A stretch of DNA of 61,418 bases from positions 1 to 61,418 of the forward strand of contig JAZUCL010000008.1 of assembly GCA_045639125.1 (NCBI GenBank), read 5' to 3'. Both the position numbers and the translations under genes were made by a program. The stretch is from JAZUCL01 sp045639125 (lineage in GTDB: Bacteria > Bacillota > Clostridia > Oscillospirales > QAMX01). This document shows, in pieces, positions 52,290-61,085 of this stretch (position 1 is its first letter; the number at the start of each line of letters is the position of its first letter). The notes below the pieces were generated by a model. That model did not search any database and had not been told where the DNA came from. It worked only from the letters and a program-made list of their open reading frames with translations.

Positions 52290-52304
52290 TTAGAGAGGTA
52301 CGAT

Positions 52305-53066
52305 ATGCTAAAGATAATCATGTCCGGCTGTAATGGCCGTATGGGGCAGGCAATTACCCGTCTTGTAGGCTCTATGGACGATGCAAAAATCGTCGCCGGT
52401 TTTGATGTAAATCGTGTTCAGTTATCTGACTACCCGGTCTTTTCTGATATATCAGAGTTTGACGGAGATGCAGACGTTGTTATTGACTTTTCCCACACTT
52501 CCGCTTTAACTAAACTTCTTTCTTATTGTACTAAAAGAAATCTTCCTGTTGTGCTGTCTACAACAGGCTACTCAGCGGAACAACTTGATGAGATAAAAAC
52601 AGCAAGCGAACAAATTCCCGTATTCAAGTCGGCAAATATGTCTCTTGGCATCAATGTCGTTGCGGATTTATTGAAGCGTGCAGCTGTAATTCTCGGTGAT
52701 GGATATGATATTGAAATTGTAGAGCGTCATCACAATCAGAAACTTGATGCACCGAGCGGTACAGCCCTGCTCCTTGCAGATGCTGTCAGCGAGGCTCTCA
52801 CCTATGAGCCTGAATACGTATACGATCGTTCATCTGTACGCCGTAAGCGTGACAAACGTGAAATAGGTATTTCAGCAATTCGTGGCGGTACAATAGTCGG
52901 TGATCACGATGTAATTTTTGCAGGTCCCGACGAGGTAATTGAGATACACCATCGTGCTCAATCTCGTGAGGTATTTGCAAACGGTGCACTTCGTGCGGCA
53001 ATTTACCTTGCCAAAGTTACGTCCCCCGGTATGTACAATATGCAGATGCTTGTTGCTGCAATGTAA
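52305..53066 (+). CDS. dapB: 4-hydroxy-tetrahydrodipicolinate reductase
   Basis: The 253-residue protein has the nucleotide-binding start MLKIIMSGCNGRMGQAITRL and the catalytic block IEIVERHHNQKLDAPSGTAL. It also has AIRGGTIVGDHDVIFAGPDE. It uses NAD(P)H. It lies 15 bp after dapA. Confidence 0.96.
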   Translation: MLKIIMSGCNGRMGQAITRLVGSMDDAKIVAGFDVNRVQLSDYPVFSDISEFDGDADVVIDFSHTSALTKLLSYCTKRNLPVVLSTTGYSAEQLDEIKTASEQIPVFKSANMSLGINVVADLLKRAAVILGDGYDIEIVERHHNQKLDAPSGTALLLADAVSEALTYEPEYVYDRSSVRRKRDKREIGISAIRGGTIVGDHDVIFAGPDEVIEIHHRAQSREVFANGALRAAIYLAKVTSPGMYNMQMLVAAM

Positions 53067-53102
53067 TAAAACTAATACGTTATTGAAAGGAAATATAACA
53101 CT

Positions 53103-54179
53103 ATGAAAAAGTATAATGTCGGCATTGTCGGTGCAACCGGTATGGTTGGTCAGCGTTTTGCGATGATTCTTGAAAACCACCCTTGGTTCAATGTAACCAC
53201 TCTTGCGGCTTCCGCACGTTCAAAGGGTAAGACCTATGAAGAGGCTGTTGGTTCTCGTTGGGCAATGCCTACACCCATGCCTGCAAACATGAAAAACATT
53301 ATCATTAAAGACGCCGTTGCCGATATGAAGGAGATTGCGTCTTCCGTTGACTTTGTATTCTGTGCAGTTGATATGCCAAAAGATGAACTGCGTGCTTTGG
53401 AAGAAAACTACGCAAAACTCGAATGTCCCGTAATCTCCAACAATAGTGCTCACCGTCATACTCCTGACGTACCAATGATAGTTCCTGAAATCAACCCTGA
53501 GCATTGTGCTGTTATCCCCTATCAGCGTAAGCGTCTTGGTACAACTCGTGGCTTCATTGCCGTTAAGTCAAACTGCTCTCTGCAAAGTTACGTTCCTGCT
53601 TTACACCCGTTGCGTGACCTTGGTATTAAAAATGTACTTTGCTGTACATATCAGGCAATCTCCGGTGCAGGTAAGACTTTTGAAACTTGGCCTGAAATGA
53701 TAGATAACGTAATCCCCTACATCGGTGGTGAGGAAGAGAAGTCTGAACAAGAGCCTCTTAAGTTGTGGGGCAAAATTGAAAATGGTGTTATCGTCCCTGC
53801 TACTACACCCTACTTCACAGCACAATGTCTGCGTGTTCCTGTATCAAACGGACACATGGCAGCAGTATTTGCAAGTTTTGAAAAGAAGGCTACTTGCGAA
53901 GAAATCATTGAGCGTTGGACTTCTTTCTCCGGTCGTCCGCAGGAACTGGCACTTCCTTCCGCGCCTAAGCAGTTCCTTCACTATTTCACAGAGGATAATC
54001 GTCCTCAGACTAAACTTGACCGTGACAGCGAAAATGGCATGGCAGTATCCATCGGCCGTCTTCGTCCGGACACACAGTATGATATTAAGTTCGTTTGTCT
54101 TTCCCACAATACAATGCGTGGTGCAGCAGGCGGTGCAGTTCTCGCCGCTGAACTTCTCTGTGCTGAAAACTATATCTAA
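53103..54179 (+). CDS. asd: Aspartate-semialdehyde dehydrogenase, archaeal/fungal-type
   Basis: The 358-residue protein begins KYNVGIVGATGMVGQRFAMI and has the catalytic Cys in VKSNCSLQS, with AISGAGKTFETWPEM and the catalytic His segment RVPVSNGHMAAVF. Its N-terminal GQRF and SRWAMPTPMP features match the archaeal/fungal branch rather than the classical bacterial one. It supplies aspartate semialdehyde to dapA next door and probably to the carboxyspermidine dehydrogenase. Confidence 0.94.
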   Translation: MKKYNVGIVGATGMVGQRFAMILENHPWFNVTTLAASARSKGKTYEEAVGSRWAMPTPMPANMKNIIIKDAVADMKEIASSVDFVFCAVDMPKDELRALEENYAKLECPVISNNSAHRHTPDVPMIVPEINPEHCAVIPYQRKRLGTTRGFIAVKSNCSLQSYVPALHPLRDLGIKNVLCCTYQAISGAGKTFETWPEMIDNVIPYIGGEEEKSEQEPLKLWGKIENGVIVPATTPYFTAQCLRVPVSNGHMAAVFASFEKKATCEEIIERWTSFSGRPQELALPSAPKQFLHYFTEDNRPQTKLDRDSENGMAVSIGRLRPDTQYDIKFVCLSHNTMRGAAGGAVLAAELLCAENYI

Positions 54180-54188
54180 GTTTAAGTT

Positions 54189-54227
54189 AAATGCTCCCAA
54201 ATCCAATTGGATTTGGGAGCATTTTTT
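54189..54227. terminator. Terminator between asd and cdd
   Basis: A near-perfect hairpin (AAATGCTCCCAAATCCAA and its inverse) with a six-T tail on the plus strand. The two genes converge on it. Confidence 0.88.
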
Positions 54228-54606
54228 ATTTACCCCAGCAATGTGGTAATAATTCTTTTAGAGATACAATTAAATTCTCGTCAATTAGGACTTGTGCATT
54301 GATATTCTCACCGTTAATTCGATACATAAACTCTCTACATCGTCCACACGGCGGGTAAACTTTACCCTCATAATTTACAGCAACTACCTTTACAATACGA
54401 CTCTCGCCGGCCGTAATCATAGCAGCGATTGCAGAATGTTCAGCACAAAAGCCCATGCCACATGGTGCATCAATATTACACCCAACGTACACGTTACCAT
54501 TATCGGTTAGAATTGCCGCACCAACGACACCAACATCGGTATATTCGTCTAACTTCCGTGGTATTGCCACTTCTTTTGCACGTTCAAGCAGTTGAGTAAA
54601 CTCCAT
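54226..54606 (-). CDS. cdd: Cytidine deaminase
   Basis: The 126-residue protein has the zinc-site motifs CAEHSAI and PPCGRCREF. The former carries Cys and the catalytic Glu, the latter two Cys, as in tetrameric cytidine deaminases. A substrate segment VYVGCNIDAPCGMG precedes them. It salvages cytidine to uridine; a blasticidin-deaminase-like role is less likely. The ATG at 54606 follows GAGAGGCGG. Confidence 0.88.
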   Translation of the reverse strand: MEFTQLLERAKEVAIPRKLDEYTDVGVVGAAILTDNGNVYVGCNIDAPCGMGFCAEHSAIAAMITAGESRIVKVVAVNYEGKVYPPCGRCREFMYRINGENINAQVLIDENLIVSLKELLPHCWGK

Positions 54607-54647
54607 TTTATCCGCCTCTCGACATAAAATCATATCGTTATTTATTT

Positions 54648-55571
54648 TTAGTACATTTCGTCAAGTTGCTTACAAATGTCACGCCATGCTTCCTTTGCAG
54701 AACTATAATCAGCAAGGTTTATAGAAAGTCCTTTGTTTTCTGCATATTGAGCAAAGTTTTTAATACCACCCTTATAAATGGTATTCATTATGCGGTCCTT
54801 TGTGGGATTATAACTAGCAAGGATTTTTTCGATTGAATCTTTATAGATGTTACCAATTACAAAGCCACCGCAAATTTCTACTTCGCCATCTGGATTTATT
54901 GTAATTGAATGAATATCGTCAAACTTCTCGCCAAAATCATCTAAGTCATAAGAACCTCTTGGGAAAAATTCTCTAAAGTTTGTAAGTGCATTTCCTATCG
55001 GTTCAACAGTGCAACCATCGGTGATTTCAAGACCAGAATCTGCAAATCTTTCAAGAATCATTGTAGTTTGGAAGTTAGCCTCATTTTTTGCCTCACGTGA
55101 TGAAAGCCATGTTGGGTGAAGGTAAATATCTTGAAAGCCGGTATCTAAAACTGCGTCAGCAAAATTTGCAACCGTATCACTTGGAATAGTTTCCTCATGA
55201 AATCCATCAACGGCAAGAAGTATCTGTGTGACACCTGCTTTAACAATCTTATTTGCAACTTCGCTGAGTTTTGAAATATTTTTAGAGAAGTATCCATTAG
55301 TAATAAGATTACGTTCTTTTACACCGCAATCTGTAGCAGCCTTAATAATAGCCACTGTAGTTTCAGGATACAAAAGCGGTTCACCGCCGTATATGTTTAC
55401 AGTTTTAACATCATACAGTTTTGTAATTGATTCAAGCACTTCACGAGCACACAGTGGGTCAACCTTTGTCATACCCGTCTTATTCACTTTATCACAAATT
55501 GGGCAGTGAGCACATTTACCTGTACAATGATAGGTAGCCAAAAAGTTTACTTCATCAATGGAAAAATACAT
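54648..55571 (-). CDS. Orphan radical SAM protein
   Basis: The 307-residue protein starts directly with a radical SAM motif, TYHCTGKCAHCPIC (cluster Cys at about 16, 20 and 23). The core continues with VNIYGGEPLLYPE, NLITNGYF and ILLAVDGFHEETIP. The C-terminal region has SITINPDGEVEICGGFVIGN, a SPASM/twitch-like layout but with only one obvious Cys, so no full auxiliary cluster. No precursor peptide or partner enzyme was found next to it. The substrate is unknown. Confidence 0.82.
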   Translation of the reverse strand: MYFSIDEVNFLATYHCTGKCAHCPICDKVNKTGMTKVDPLCAREVLESITKLYDVKTVNIYGGEPLLYPETTVAIIKAATDCGVKERNLITNGYFSKNISKLSEVANKIVKAGVTQILLAVDGFHEETIPSDTVANFADAVLDTGFQDIYLHPTWLSSREAKNEANFQTTMILERFADSGLEITDGCTVEPIGNALTNFREFFPRGSYDLDDFGEKFDDIHSITINPDGEVEICGGFVIGNIYKDSIEKILASYNPTKDRIMNTIYKGGIKNFAQYAENKGLSINLADYSSAKEAWRDICKQLDEMY

Positions 55572-55637
55572 TATAATTACAAACCTTTCTTACACAACAA
55601 TTTCTGTACTTAATAATACAGCAAAAATTATATTTCG

Positions 55638-57002
55638 TCAATGATTTTCTTCCTCAAAACCAAATTCTTCTGCACTTTCAAGTAAAACAGCACTTTCGGT
55701 ATCGCCAAGTTCTGTTACACTACGCAATTTACTCTTAATTTGACGGGTACGAACACCCACCAATTTATCAAGATCGGAGTTTGCCTGTTCAAGACGTTTT
55801 TGAGTTGACTCAAGTACCGCACCAAACTTATCAAACTCCGTTTTAACCGCACCAAGCACATTCCACACCTCGCCAGTTCTCTTTTGAATGGCAAGAGTAC
55901 GAAATCCCATTTGTAAACTGTTAAGTAGTGCCGCCATTGTAGTCGGGCCGGCAATAGATATTTTATACTCCCTTTGAAGTGTTTCTACAAGTCCGTAACG
56001 AACTGCTTCCGCATACAATCCCTCAAAAGGCAAGAACATTATACCAAACTCTGTCGTATAAGGCGGATCAAGATATTTAACGGATATGTCCTTTGCAAAT
56101 GATTTAAGTGTACGTACAAGATTTGACGCCGCAGTCTCTACCTTGGTACTGTCACCGCTGTCGTATGCGTCAAGAAGTTGATTGTATGAGTCGTATGGAA
56201 ACTTTGCATCAATTGGCAGATAGACTCTCTCTCCACCATTTCCCGGTAATTTAACTGCATATTCAACCGGCAGACCGCTTCCCTTTTTTGTAACAACATT
56301 AGTTTCGTACTGTTCAGGAGAAAGCATATCCTCTAAAATACTTCCCAAGCGTATTTCGCCCATAATTCCTCTGTTTTTCACATTGGAAAGAACCTTTTTC
56401 AAATCACCTACACCAACTGCAAGATTCTGCATTTCGCCAAGTCCTTTGTATACTTGTTCCAGTCTTTCACTGACAACACGGAATGACTGGGAAATTTTAT
56501 CATCAAGTGTCTTTTGCAGTTTCTCGTCAACTGTACGTCTCATCTCGTCAAGTCGTTTGCCGTTATCCGTCTGAATATCTGAAAGTTTCTTCTCTACCGT
56601 TTCACGAATACCCTCAAGACGCTGTTCAGTAGCCCTTGACGCATTTGCCTGACGTTCTTCTAAACGTGCAATTTGTTCAGATACAGTTCGGGAAAGAGTT
56701 TCCATATCCCTTGACTGACGCTGTGCATTCTCTGCAAGACGCTTGTCCTGCATATCATACGCCTGACGTTGAGAAGACGTTAACATCTCACCCATATTTT
56801 TAATATTTGTCTGCACCTGTAAAGACAGTTCTTGCTTTAGTGTTTCTTGTGACGATGTATCGCTTTGAGACTCAAGCAAAGAGCAAATATTTTTTAATTC
56901 TCTCTCCGTTGCCCGTTGTCCGCTCCAAAGCATTAATATACCTATCACAGCACATACGGCTGTAACACAAATAATTACATACATAACAATTAAAATCATT
57001 GT
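55638..57002 (-). CDS. rmuC: RmuC-family DNA recombination protein
   Basis: The 454-residue protein has one N-terminal membrane helix (about 1-24). A long coiled coil follows (about 30-190, with repeated R-x-E-x-L patterns). The conserved RmuC core comes next (GIMGEIRLGSILEDMLSPEQ, LPIDAKFPYDSYNQLLDAYD, YTTEFGIMFLPFEGLYAEAV). RmuC limits inverted-repeat recombination in E. coli. The ATG at 57002 lies after GGGGGAAAA. Confidence 0.93.
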   Translation of the reverse strand, partial: TMILIVMYVIICVTAVCAVIGILMLWSGQRATERELKNICSLLESQSDTSSQETLKQELSLQVQTNIKNMGEMLTSSQRQAYDMQDKRLAENAQRQSRDMETLSRTVSEQIARLEERQANASRATEQRLEGIRETVEKKLSDIQTDNGKRLDEMRRTVDEKLQKTLDDKISQSFRVVSERLEQVYKGLGEMQNLAVGVGDLKKVLSNVKNRGIMGEIRLGSILEDMLSPEQYETNVVTKKGSGLPVEYAVKLPGNGGERVYLPIDAKFPYDSYNQLLDAYDSGDSTKVETAASNLVRTLKSFAKDISVKYLDPPYTTEFGIMFLPFEGLYAEAVRYGLVETLQREYKISIAGPTTMAALLNSLQMGFRTLAIQKRTGEVWNVLGAVKTEFDKFGAVLESTQKRLEQANSDLDKLVGVRTRQIKSKLRSVTELGDTESAVLLESAEEFGFEEENH

Positions 57003-57104
57003 ATTTTCCCCCAACAATTCGATAGTATAAGTATACCAAGTTAATGGTCGTTTGTAAACAATTTTGTATATTGATATTTATATGTTTTTTATCCTTTACA
57101 GAAC

Positions 57105-57133
57105 TTGATATTTGTTTTCAAATTATGTATAAT
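57105..57133 (+). promoter_or_regulatory. Promoter of the transporter pair
   Basis: TTGATA (57105-57110), a 17-bp spacer and TATAAT (57128-57133), about 45 bp before the start codon of the AI-2E-family gene. Confidence 0.75.
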
Positions 57134-57179
57134 AGATTTGTAGTTATTAACAATTTGTCAGATTTGAGAGATGATTAAT

Positions 57180-58361
57180 ATGAAAGAGAAACATACACAG
57201 TATAATTTGTTGTTTTTTATCACGCTGATAACTTACACTGTCGGACTTGTTATGCTTATAATATTTTATAAGGATGTAGGTATTGCTCTGTCCAAAATCA
57301 ACTCAACACTGAGGCCTTTTACTGTCGGCATTGTAATCGCCTACGTAATCAATTTGCCTATGCGATTTATTGAGCACAAGGTACTTCCTCTGTGCTTTAG
57401 GAAACGTGATATTAGCCCAACGCTTAAACGCATTATCTCAATATTTTTAAGTTTTATATTTGTTATCGCAGTAATTACAGCAATTATTGCCATACTCGTT
57501 CCGCAAATTGCTGTCAGCGTTATGACACTGTCATCTAACTTTGATAACTATGTTGCCTCATTTTATCGCTTACTCCAAAAAACGATGGCATTTTTCAATA
57601 TAGACTTCGGATTTCTCGCCCAATTTGACAGCGTATGGTCTGCATGGTTTACTGAGGGCATGGAGTATATTAAAGACTCCCTTCCAAAGATTTTTGATGT
57701 TACAAAAAACTTCACCACAAGCCTTGTAGGAAGCGTCGTAAACACATTCGTCGGTATTATAGTAAGCGTTTATATCCTCTATGCAAAGGACAAACTTCTT
57801 AGACAAATTAAGCGTTTTATCGTTGCATTTTTACCTGAGCGTCTCTCCTCTTACCTCTTAAATCTCGGCACTACCGCTAATAACACATTCAGAAAATTTA
57901 TTGCTGGACAACTTATTGAGGCGTTTATTGTCGGTGTTTTGTGTTTTACCGGAATGTCAATTCTCGGTCTTCCGTATGCACTTCTTATTTCCGTTATTGT
58001 AGGTGTTACCAACACGATTCCAATTGTTGGACCAATTGTTGGTGCTATCCCGGGTGCATTTATTCTACTTATGATAAATCCCATACAGTCTTTATGGTTT
58101 ATCATATTTATTATCATCTTGCAACAACTTGAAAGCAATCTCATATATCCCCGTGTTGTCGGCAGTAGTATCGGTCTGTCAGGTTTGTGGGTTATGTTTG
58201 CTATTTTTGTCGGCGGAGGTATGTTTGGCTTTATAGGAATTTTCCTCGGTGTTCCTACCTTTGCTCTAATTTATAAACTTCTTTCCGATTTCATAAATAA
58301 AAAGTTGGAAAAGAAGAAAATAGAAAACGTATCTATAAAAAAGGATTTGGCAGATGAATAA
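57180..58361 (+). CDS. AI-2E/YtvI-family membrane transporter
   Basis: The 393-residue protein has about eight helices. The family C-terminal block VGVTNTIPIVGPIVGAIPGA and QQLESNLIYPRVVGSSIGLS are clear. Members export autoinducer-2 or exchange ions; in spore formers YtvI is a poorly understood member. The ATG at 57180 is preferred over 57171 because GAGAG then has good spacing. It overlaps the next gene by 8 bp. Confidence 0.88.
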   Translation: MKEKHTQYNLLFFITLITYTVGLVMLIIFYKDVGIALSKINSTLRPFTVGIVIAYVINLPMRFIEHKVLPLCFRKRDISPTLKRIISIFLSFIFVIAVITAIIAILVPQIAVSVMTLSSNFDNYVASFYRLLQKTMAFFNIDFGFLAQFDSVWSAWFTEGMEYIKDSLPKIFDVTKNFTTSLVGSVVNTFVGIIVSVYILYAKDKLLRQIKRFIVAFLPERLSSYLLNLGTTANNTFRKFIAGQLIEAFIVGVLCFTGMSILGLPYALLISVIVGVTNTIPIVGPIVGAIPGAFILLMINPIQSLWFIIFIIILQQLESNLIYPRVVGSSIGLSGLWVMFAIFVGGGMFGFIGIFLGVPTFALIYKLLSDFINKKLEKKKIENVSIKKDLADE

Positions 58362-59463
58362 ACTAAAAGTTTTTCTAAAATCAGAGTTAGTATTGGTGAT
58401 TGCCGCATTAGCGGCAATCATTTCATGTTTTTTTGTTACTCCAAGTTATAATTATATTGAGTATATCGACTTCAAAGTTTTGTGTAGTCTAATGTGCCTA
58501 ATGTTGACTGTGGCAGGTTTTTCAAAACTTGATGTGTTCCGCTTTGCCGCATCAAAATTTCTGAAAAAAGTAAAGACACTTCGCATGGTGGGTCTTTTAC
58601 TCGTTGCAATGTGTTTTATACTGTCCATGTTTATTACAAATGATGTGGCTCTTTTAACTTTCGTTCCATTTACCATGCTGATTTTGTCATTAAGTAATGG
58701 AAAAAAGTATGCGGCTCTTATTGTCGTACTTGAAACAATCGGTGCAAATTTAGGCAGTGCGTTGACTCCGGTGGGAAATCCTCAAAACCTTTACATTTAC
58801 TCATATTACAACATGGATATTCACTCATTTTTCTCCGCAACCGTTCCATTCGTTTTAAGCAGTTGTGTACTATTATTTGTCGGCACACTTTTTATTCCAA
58901 ATCTACGCCTTTCGTCTGCCCCTGCACAAAATATACATATTTCTTCACGCAAGAGATTTATCATCTACCTTTTACTTTTTATATTGTGCCTTTTAGGAGT
59001 TTTCGATATTGTTCCATACAATATTTCAACTGTTGTAGTTCTTTTGGCAATGTTTTTAGCAGATAAAACTCTATTTTATAAAATTGACTATTCACTTCTA
59101 ATTACATTCGTTTGCTTTTTTATATTTGTAGGAAACTTGTCAGCAATCCCACCGATTGCAACAATCCTTCGTACGCTGACTAACGGCCGTGAACTACTTG
59201 TTGGTGCAGTTTTAAGTCAAGTAATCTCAAATGTACCTGCAGCAGTTCTTCTTTCAGGGTTTACTTACAATGCTCGTGGTCTGCTATTAGGTGTAAATGC
59301 AGGTGGTTGCGGTACACTTATTGCCTCACTTGCAAGTTTAATCTCATATAAACTGTTTTGCCGTGAATTACCTGACGAAAAATCAAGATACTTCCGCATT
59401 TTTACTATTTGGAATTTAGTATTTTTTGTACTTATTACAACTGTATCATACATAATTTTATAA
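58354..59463 (+). CDS. Ion-transporter-superfamily permease (ArsB/NhaD/SLC13-like)
   Basis: The 369-residue protein has ten to eleven helices. Two superfamily half-motifs appear: MFITNDVALLTFVPFTMLIL, then GANLGSALTPVGNPQNLYIY, and later VISNVPAAVLLSGFTYNARG. Such proteins carry anions or dicarboxylates with cations. The substrate cannot be told. It is coupled to the preceding transporter gene. Confidence 0.85.
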   Translation: MNKLKVFLKSELVLVIAALAAIISCFFVTPSYNYIEYIDFKVLCSLMCLMLTVAGFSKLDVFRFAASKFLKKVKTLRMVGLLLVAMCFILSMFITNDVALLTFVPFTMLILSLSNGKKYAALIVVLETIGANLGSALTPVGNPQNLYIYSYYNMDIHSFFSATVPFVLSSCVLLFVGTLFIPNLRLSSAPAQNIHISSRKRFIIYLLLFILCLLGVFDIVPYNISTVVVLLAMFLADKTLFYKIDYSLLITFVCFFIFVGNLSAIPPIATILRTLTNGRELLVGAVLSQVISNVPAAVLLSGFTYNARGLLLGVNAGGCGTLIASLASLISYKLFCRELPDEKSRYFRIFTIWNLVFFVLITTVSYIIL

Positions 59464-59474
59464 GGAAGAAGAAT

Positions 59475-59567
59475 TTATATCTTCTGATATTTCCCTTGGT
59501 GCATAAGCGGATATTGCCACAATACTTGTACTAAGTTGTGAACGTCACTTGATGACCTTGGTGGCAT
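59475..59567 (-). pseudogene. Short coding-like scrap between the permease and sdpI
   Basis: A 30-codon minus-strand frame starts MPPRSSSDVHNLVQVLWQYP and ends before TAA at 59475-59477. It has no ribosome site and lies behind the sdpI terminator. It may be the remnant of a lost gene; no family is recognised. Confidence 0.25.
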
Positions 59568-59588
59568 TGCAAATGCAATTAGATAAAG

Positions 59589-59620
59589 AAAAACGTAGCA
59601 GTATAAACTGCTACGTTTTT
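59589..59620 (-). terminator. Terminator after sdpI
   Basis: AAAAACGTAGCAGT and its inverse pair around ATAA, with a T-tract on both strands. It starts six bases after the sdpI stop codon. Confidence 0.85.
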
Positions 59621-59625
59621 GTTTT

Positions 59626-60714
59626 CTATGATACTTTTTCATTTAATAATTCGTATAAATCCTTAGTATCTTCAACCGTCTTACCATTTAATAAAAGCGT
59701 ATTGTCGCCACTGATTTCAATTAAAATACACTCGTCACAGCCGTTGTATAAATACGCTGTATATTCTCCATACAACTCATTTTGAAATAAGCCTAACGAT
59801 AACTTAAAAGAGTTAAAGCCATATACTTTCATACCCTTATCTACTTTGTCAAGGTAACTTACAGACTCAATATCCTCATACAATACTTTTCCGCCGTCCC
59901 AAAATGAACTGTCAATTTTAAGAAACGTATCTTCAAAGGTTGTATTTATGTCTCCACTTATCATTAGCAAAATTATACCAATAACTATTAAAATCACTAT
60001 TGGTATTGATATTTTTTTTGCCTTTGAATAATACTTTTCAGTTTCCGGATTTATATTGAACTTAACTCCTTTCTTAACAAGACTACGATGAACGCAATAG
60101 GAGTATATGAAAGGTGGTACTATAGAAATTAAAAAAGCAAAAATTGCAACATACATAACTAAGTTTGTCGGCAGAAAAATCGAAATAAGCATGATAAATC
60201 CGCCTATTACCCAAACCTTTCCTGTAAATCGGTGAGTTTTCTGCCAGTTTTCCTCACTTATAAGTGTCCAATAGAGTTTTATTCCAAGAGTATGGTTTTG
60301 TCTGATTTTAGGCATCATATTACCCATAAAGATAAATAAAATTCCAATTAGTAACGGAAGGCTTAAAACAAAATTATAACTTTGCCCCGATGCTACTAAG
60401 TAAGTCATTCCGTTTGCAAATATGGAAATAATCGGCATAATCCAATAGACAATATCAAATACACGATCACTCTGCATCTTTTGCTTTGGGTCTTTTATAG
60501 TAATGTACAAACATAACCAATGAATTGCAAGAAGAATAAAAGGCAATAAAAATACAGCAACCGGCTTTGAACTAAAACCATCGGCAACACCATTAAATCC
60601 CCAATGAGTCGCTATACTGTCAGGTAACTTATTCCATAACGCAAGGCCAACAACTGCAGGTAATAAAATTAAAATAGATGAAATTATTCCTTTTTTCTTG
60701 TTAATTTTACGCAT
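59626..60714 (-). CDS. sdpI: SdpI-family immunity protein with extra C-terminal domain
   Basis: The 362-residue protein has the DUF1648 segment (LPDSIATHWGFNGVADGFSS) and the SdpI signature (NHTLGIKLYWTLISEENWQK, then THRFTGKVWVIGG). About eight helices end near residue 265. The last 95 residues form a soluble, PH-like part (ESVSYLDKVDKGMKVYGFNS, then FKLSLGLFQNELYGEYTAYL) absent from minimal SdpI. In Bacillus, SdpI protects against the SdpC toxin and sequesters SdpR. No SdpC is seen here. Confidence 0.88.
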   Translation of the reverse strand: MRKINKKKGIISSILILLPAVVGLALWNKLPDSIATHWGFNGVADGFSSKPVAVFLLPFILLAIHWLCLYITIKDPKQKMQSDRVFDIVYWIMPIISIFANGMTYLVASGQSYNFVLSLPLLIGILFIFMGNMMPKIRQNHTLGIKLYWTLISEENWQKTHRFTGKVWVIGGFIMLISIFLPTNLVMYVAIFAFLISIVPPFIYSYCVHRSLVKKGVKFNINPETEKYYSKAKKISIPIVILIVIGIILLMISGDINTTFEDTFLKIDSSFWDGGKVLYEDIESVSYLDKVDKGMKVYGFNSFKLSLGLFQNELYGEYTAYLYNGCDECILIEISGDNTLLLNGKTVEDTKDLYELLNEKVS

Positions 60715-60982
60715 TATTTGACTCCCCTTTCAAATCATGAATCCAAAGAAGTGTTTCCTCTAAGACAGATACGTTAATTTCATAAAAAATATATTTTCCC
60801 TCTCTCGTATCACGTATCAAATCCGCTTCTTTAAGTACAGACAAATGACGTGAAACTGATGGTGCAGTTACGTCAAAATGTTCAACAATCTCCCCTGCCG
60901 ACATTCTGCCACTTTTCAGAAGATTTAATATCTCACGTCTTATAGGGTCAGCCAACGCTTTCAGCGTTTCATGTAAAGACAA
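60707..60982 (-). CDS. sdpR: ArsR-family repressor, SdpR-like
   Basis: The 91-residue winged-helix protein reads LHETLKALADPIRREILNLL, then GEIVEHFDVTAPSVSRHLSV and LKEADLIRDTREGKYIFYEI. There is no metal-binding Cys pair, as in SdpR. The TTG at 60982 follows AAAGGAGG by seven bases and is preferred to upstream starts. It overlaps sdpI by 8 bp, so repressor and immunity protein are coupled. Confidence 0.88.
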   Translation of the reverse strand: MSLHETLKALADPIRREILNLLKSGRMSAGEIVEHFDVTAPSVSRHLSVLKEADLIRDTREGKYIFYEINVSVLEETLLWIHDLKGESNNA

Positions 60983-60995
60983 TATTACTCCTCCT

Positions 60996-61051
60996 TTAAC
61001 ATTTAACCTAAATGTTAATTGAAGTATACCATGTATCATATTTTCTGTCAA
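60996..61051 (-). promoter_or_regulatory. sdpRI promoter and operator
   Basis: On the minus strand, TTGACA (61051-61046), a 17-bp spacer and TATACT (61028-61023). Right after it lies TTAACATTTA-N3-TAAATGTTAA (60996-61018), a perfect 10-bp inverted repeat at the expected start point. It is the probable SdpR binding site. Confidence 0.8.
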
Positions 61052-61054
61052 TAG

Positions 61055-61080
61055 AAAAAGCCCGGGTCAGTGACCCGGGC
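61055..61080 (-). terminator. GC-rich terminator of the right-end gene
   Basis: GCCCGGGTCA and TGACCCGGGC are inverse arms. On the minus strand they are followed by TTTTTC. It lies six bases after the stop codon. Confidence 0.8.
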
Positions 61081-61085
61081 AGATT

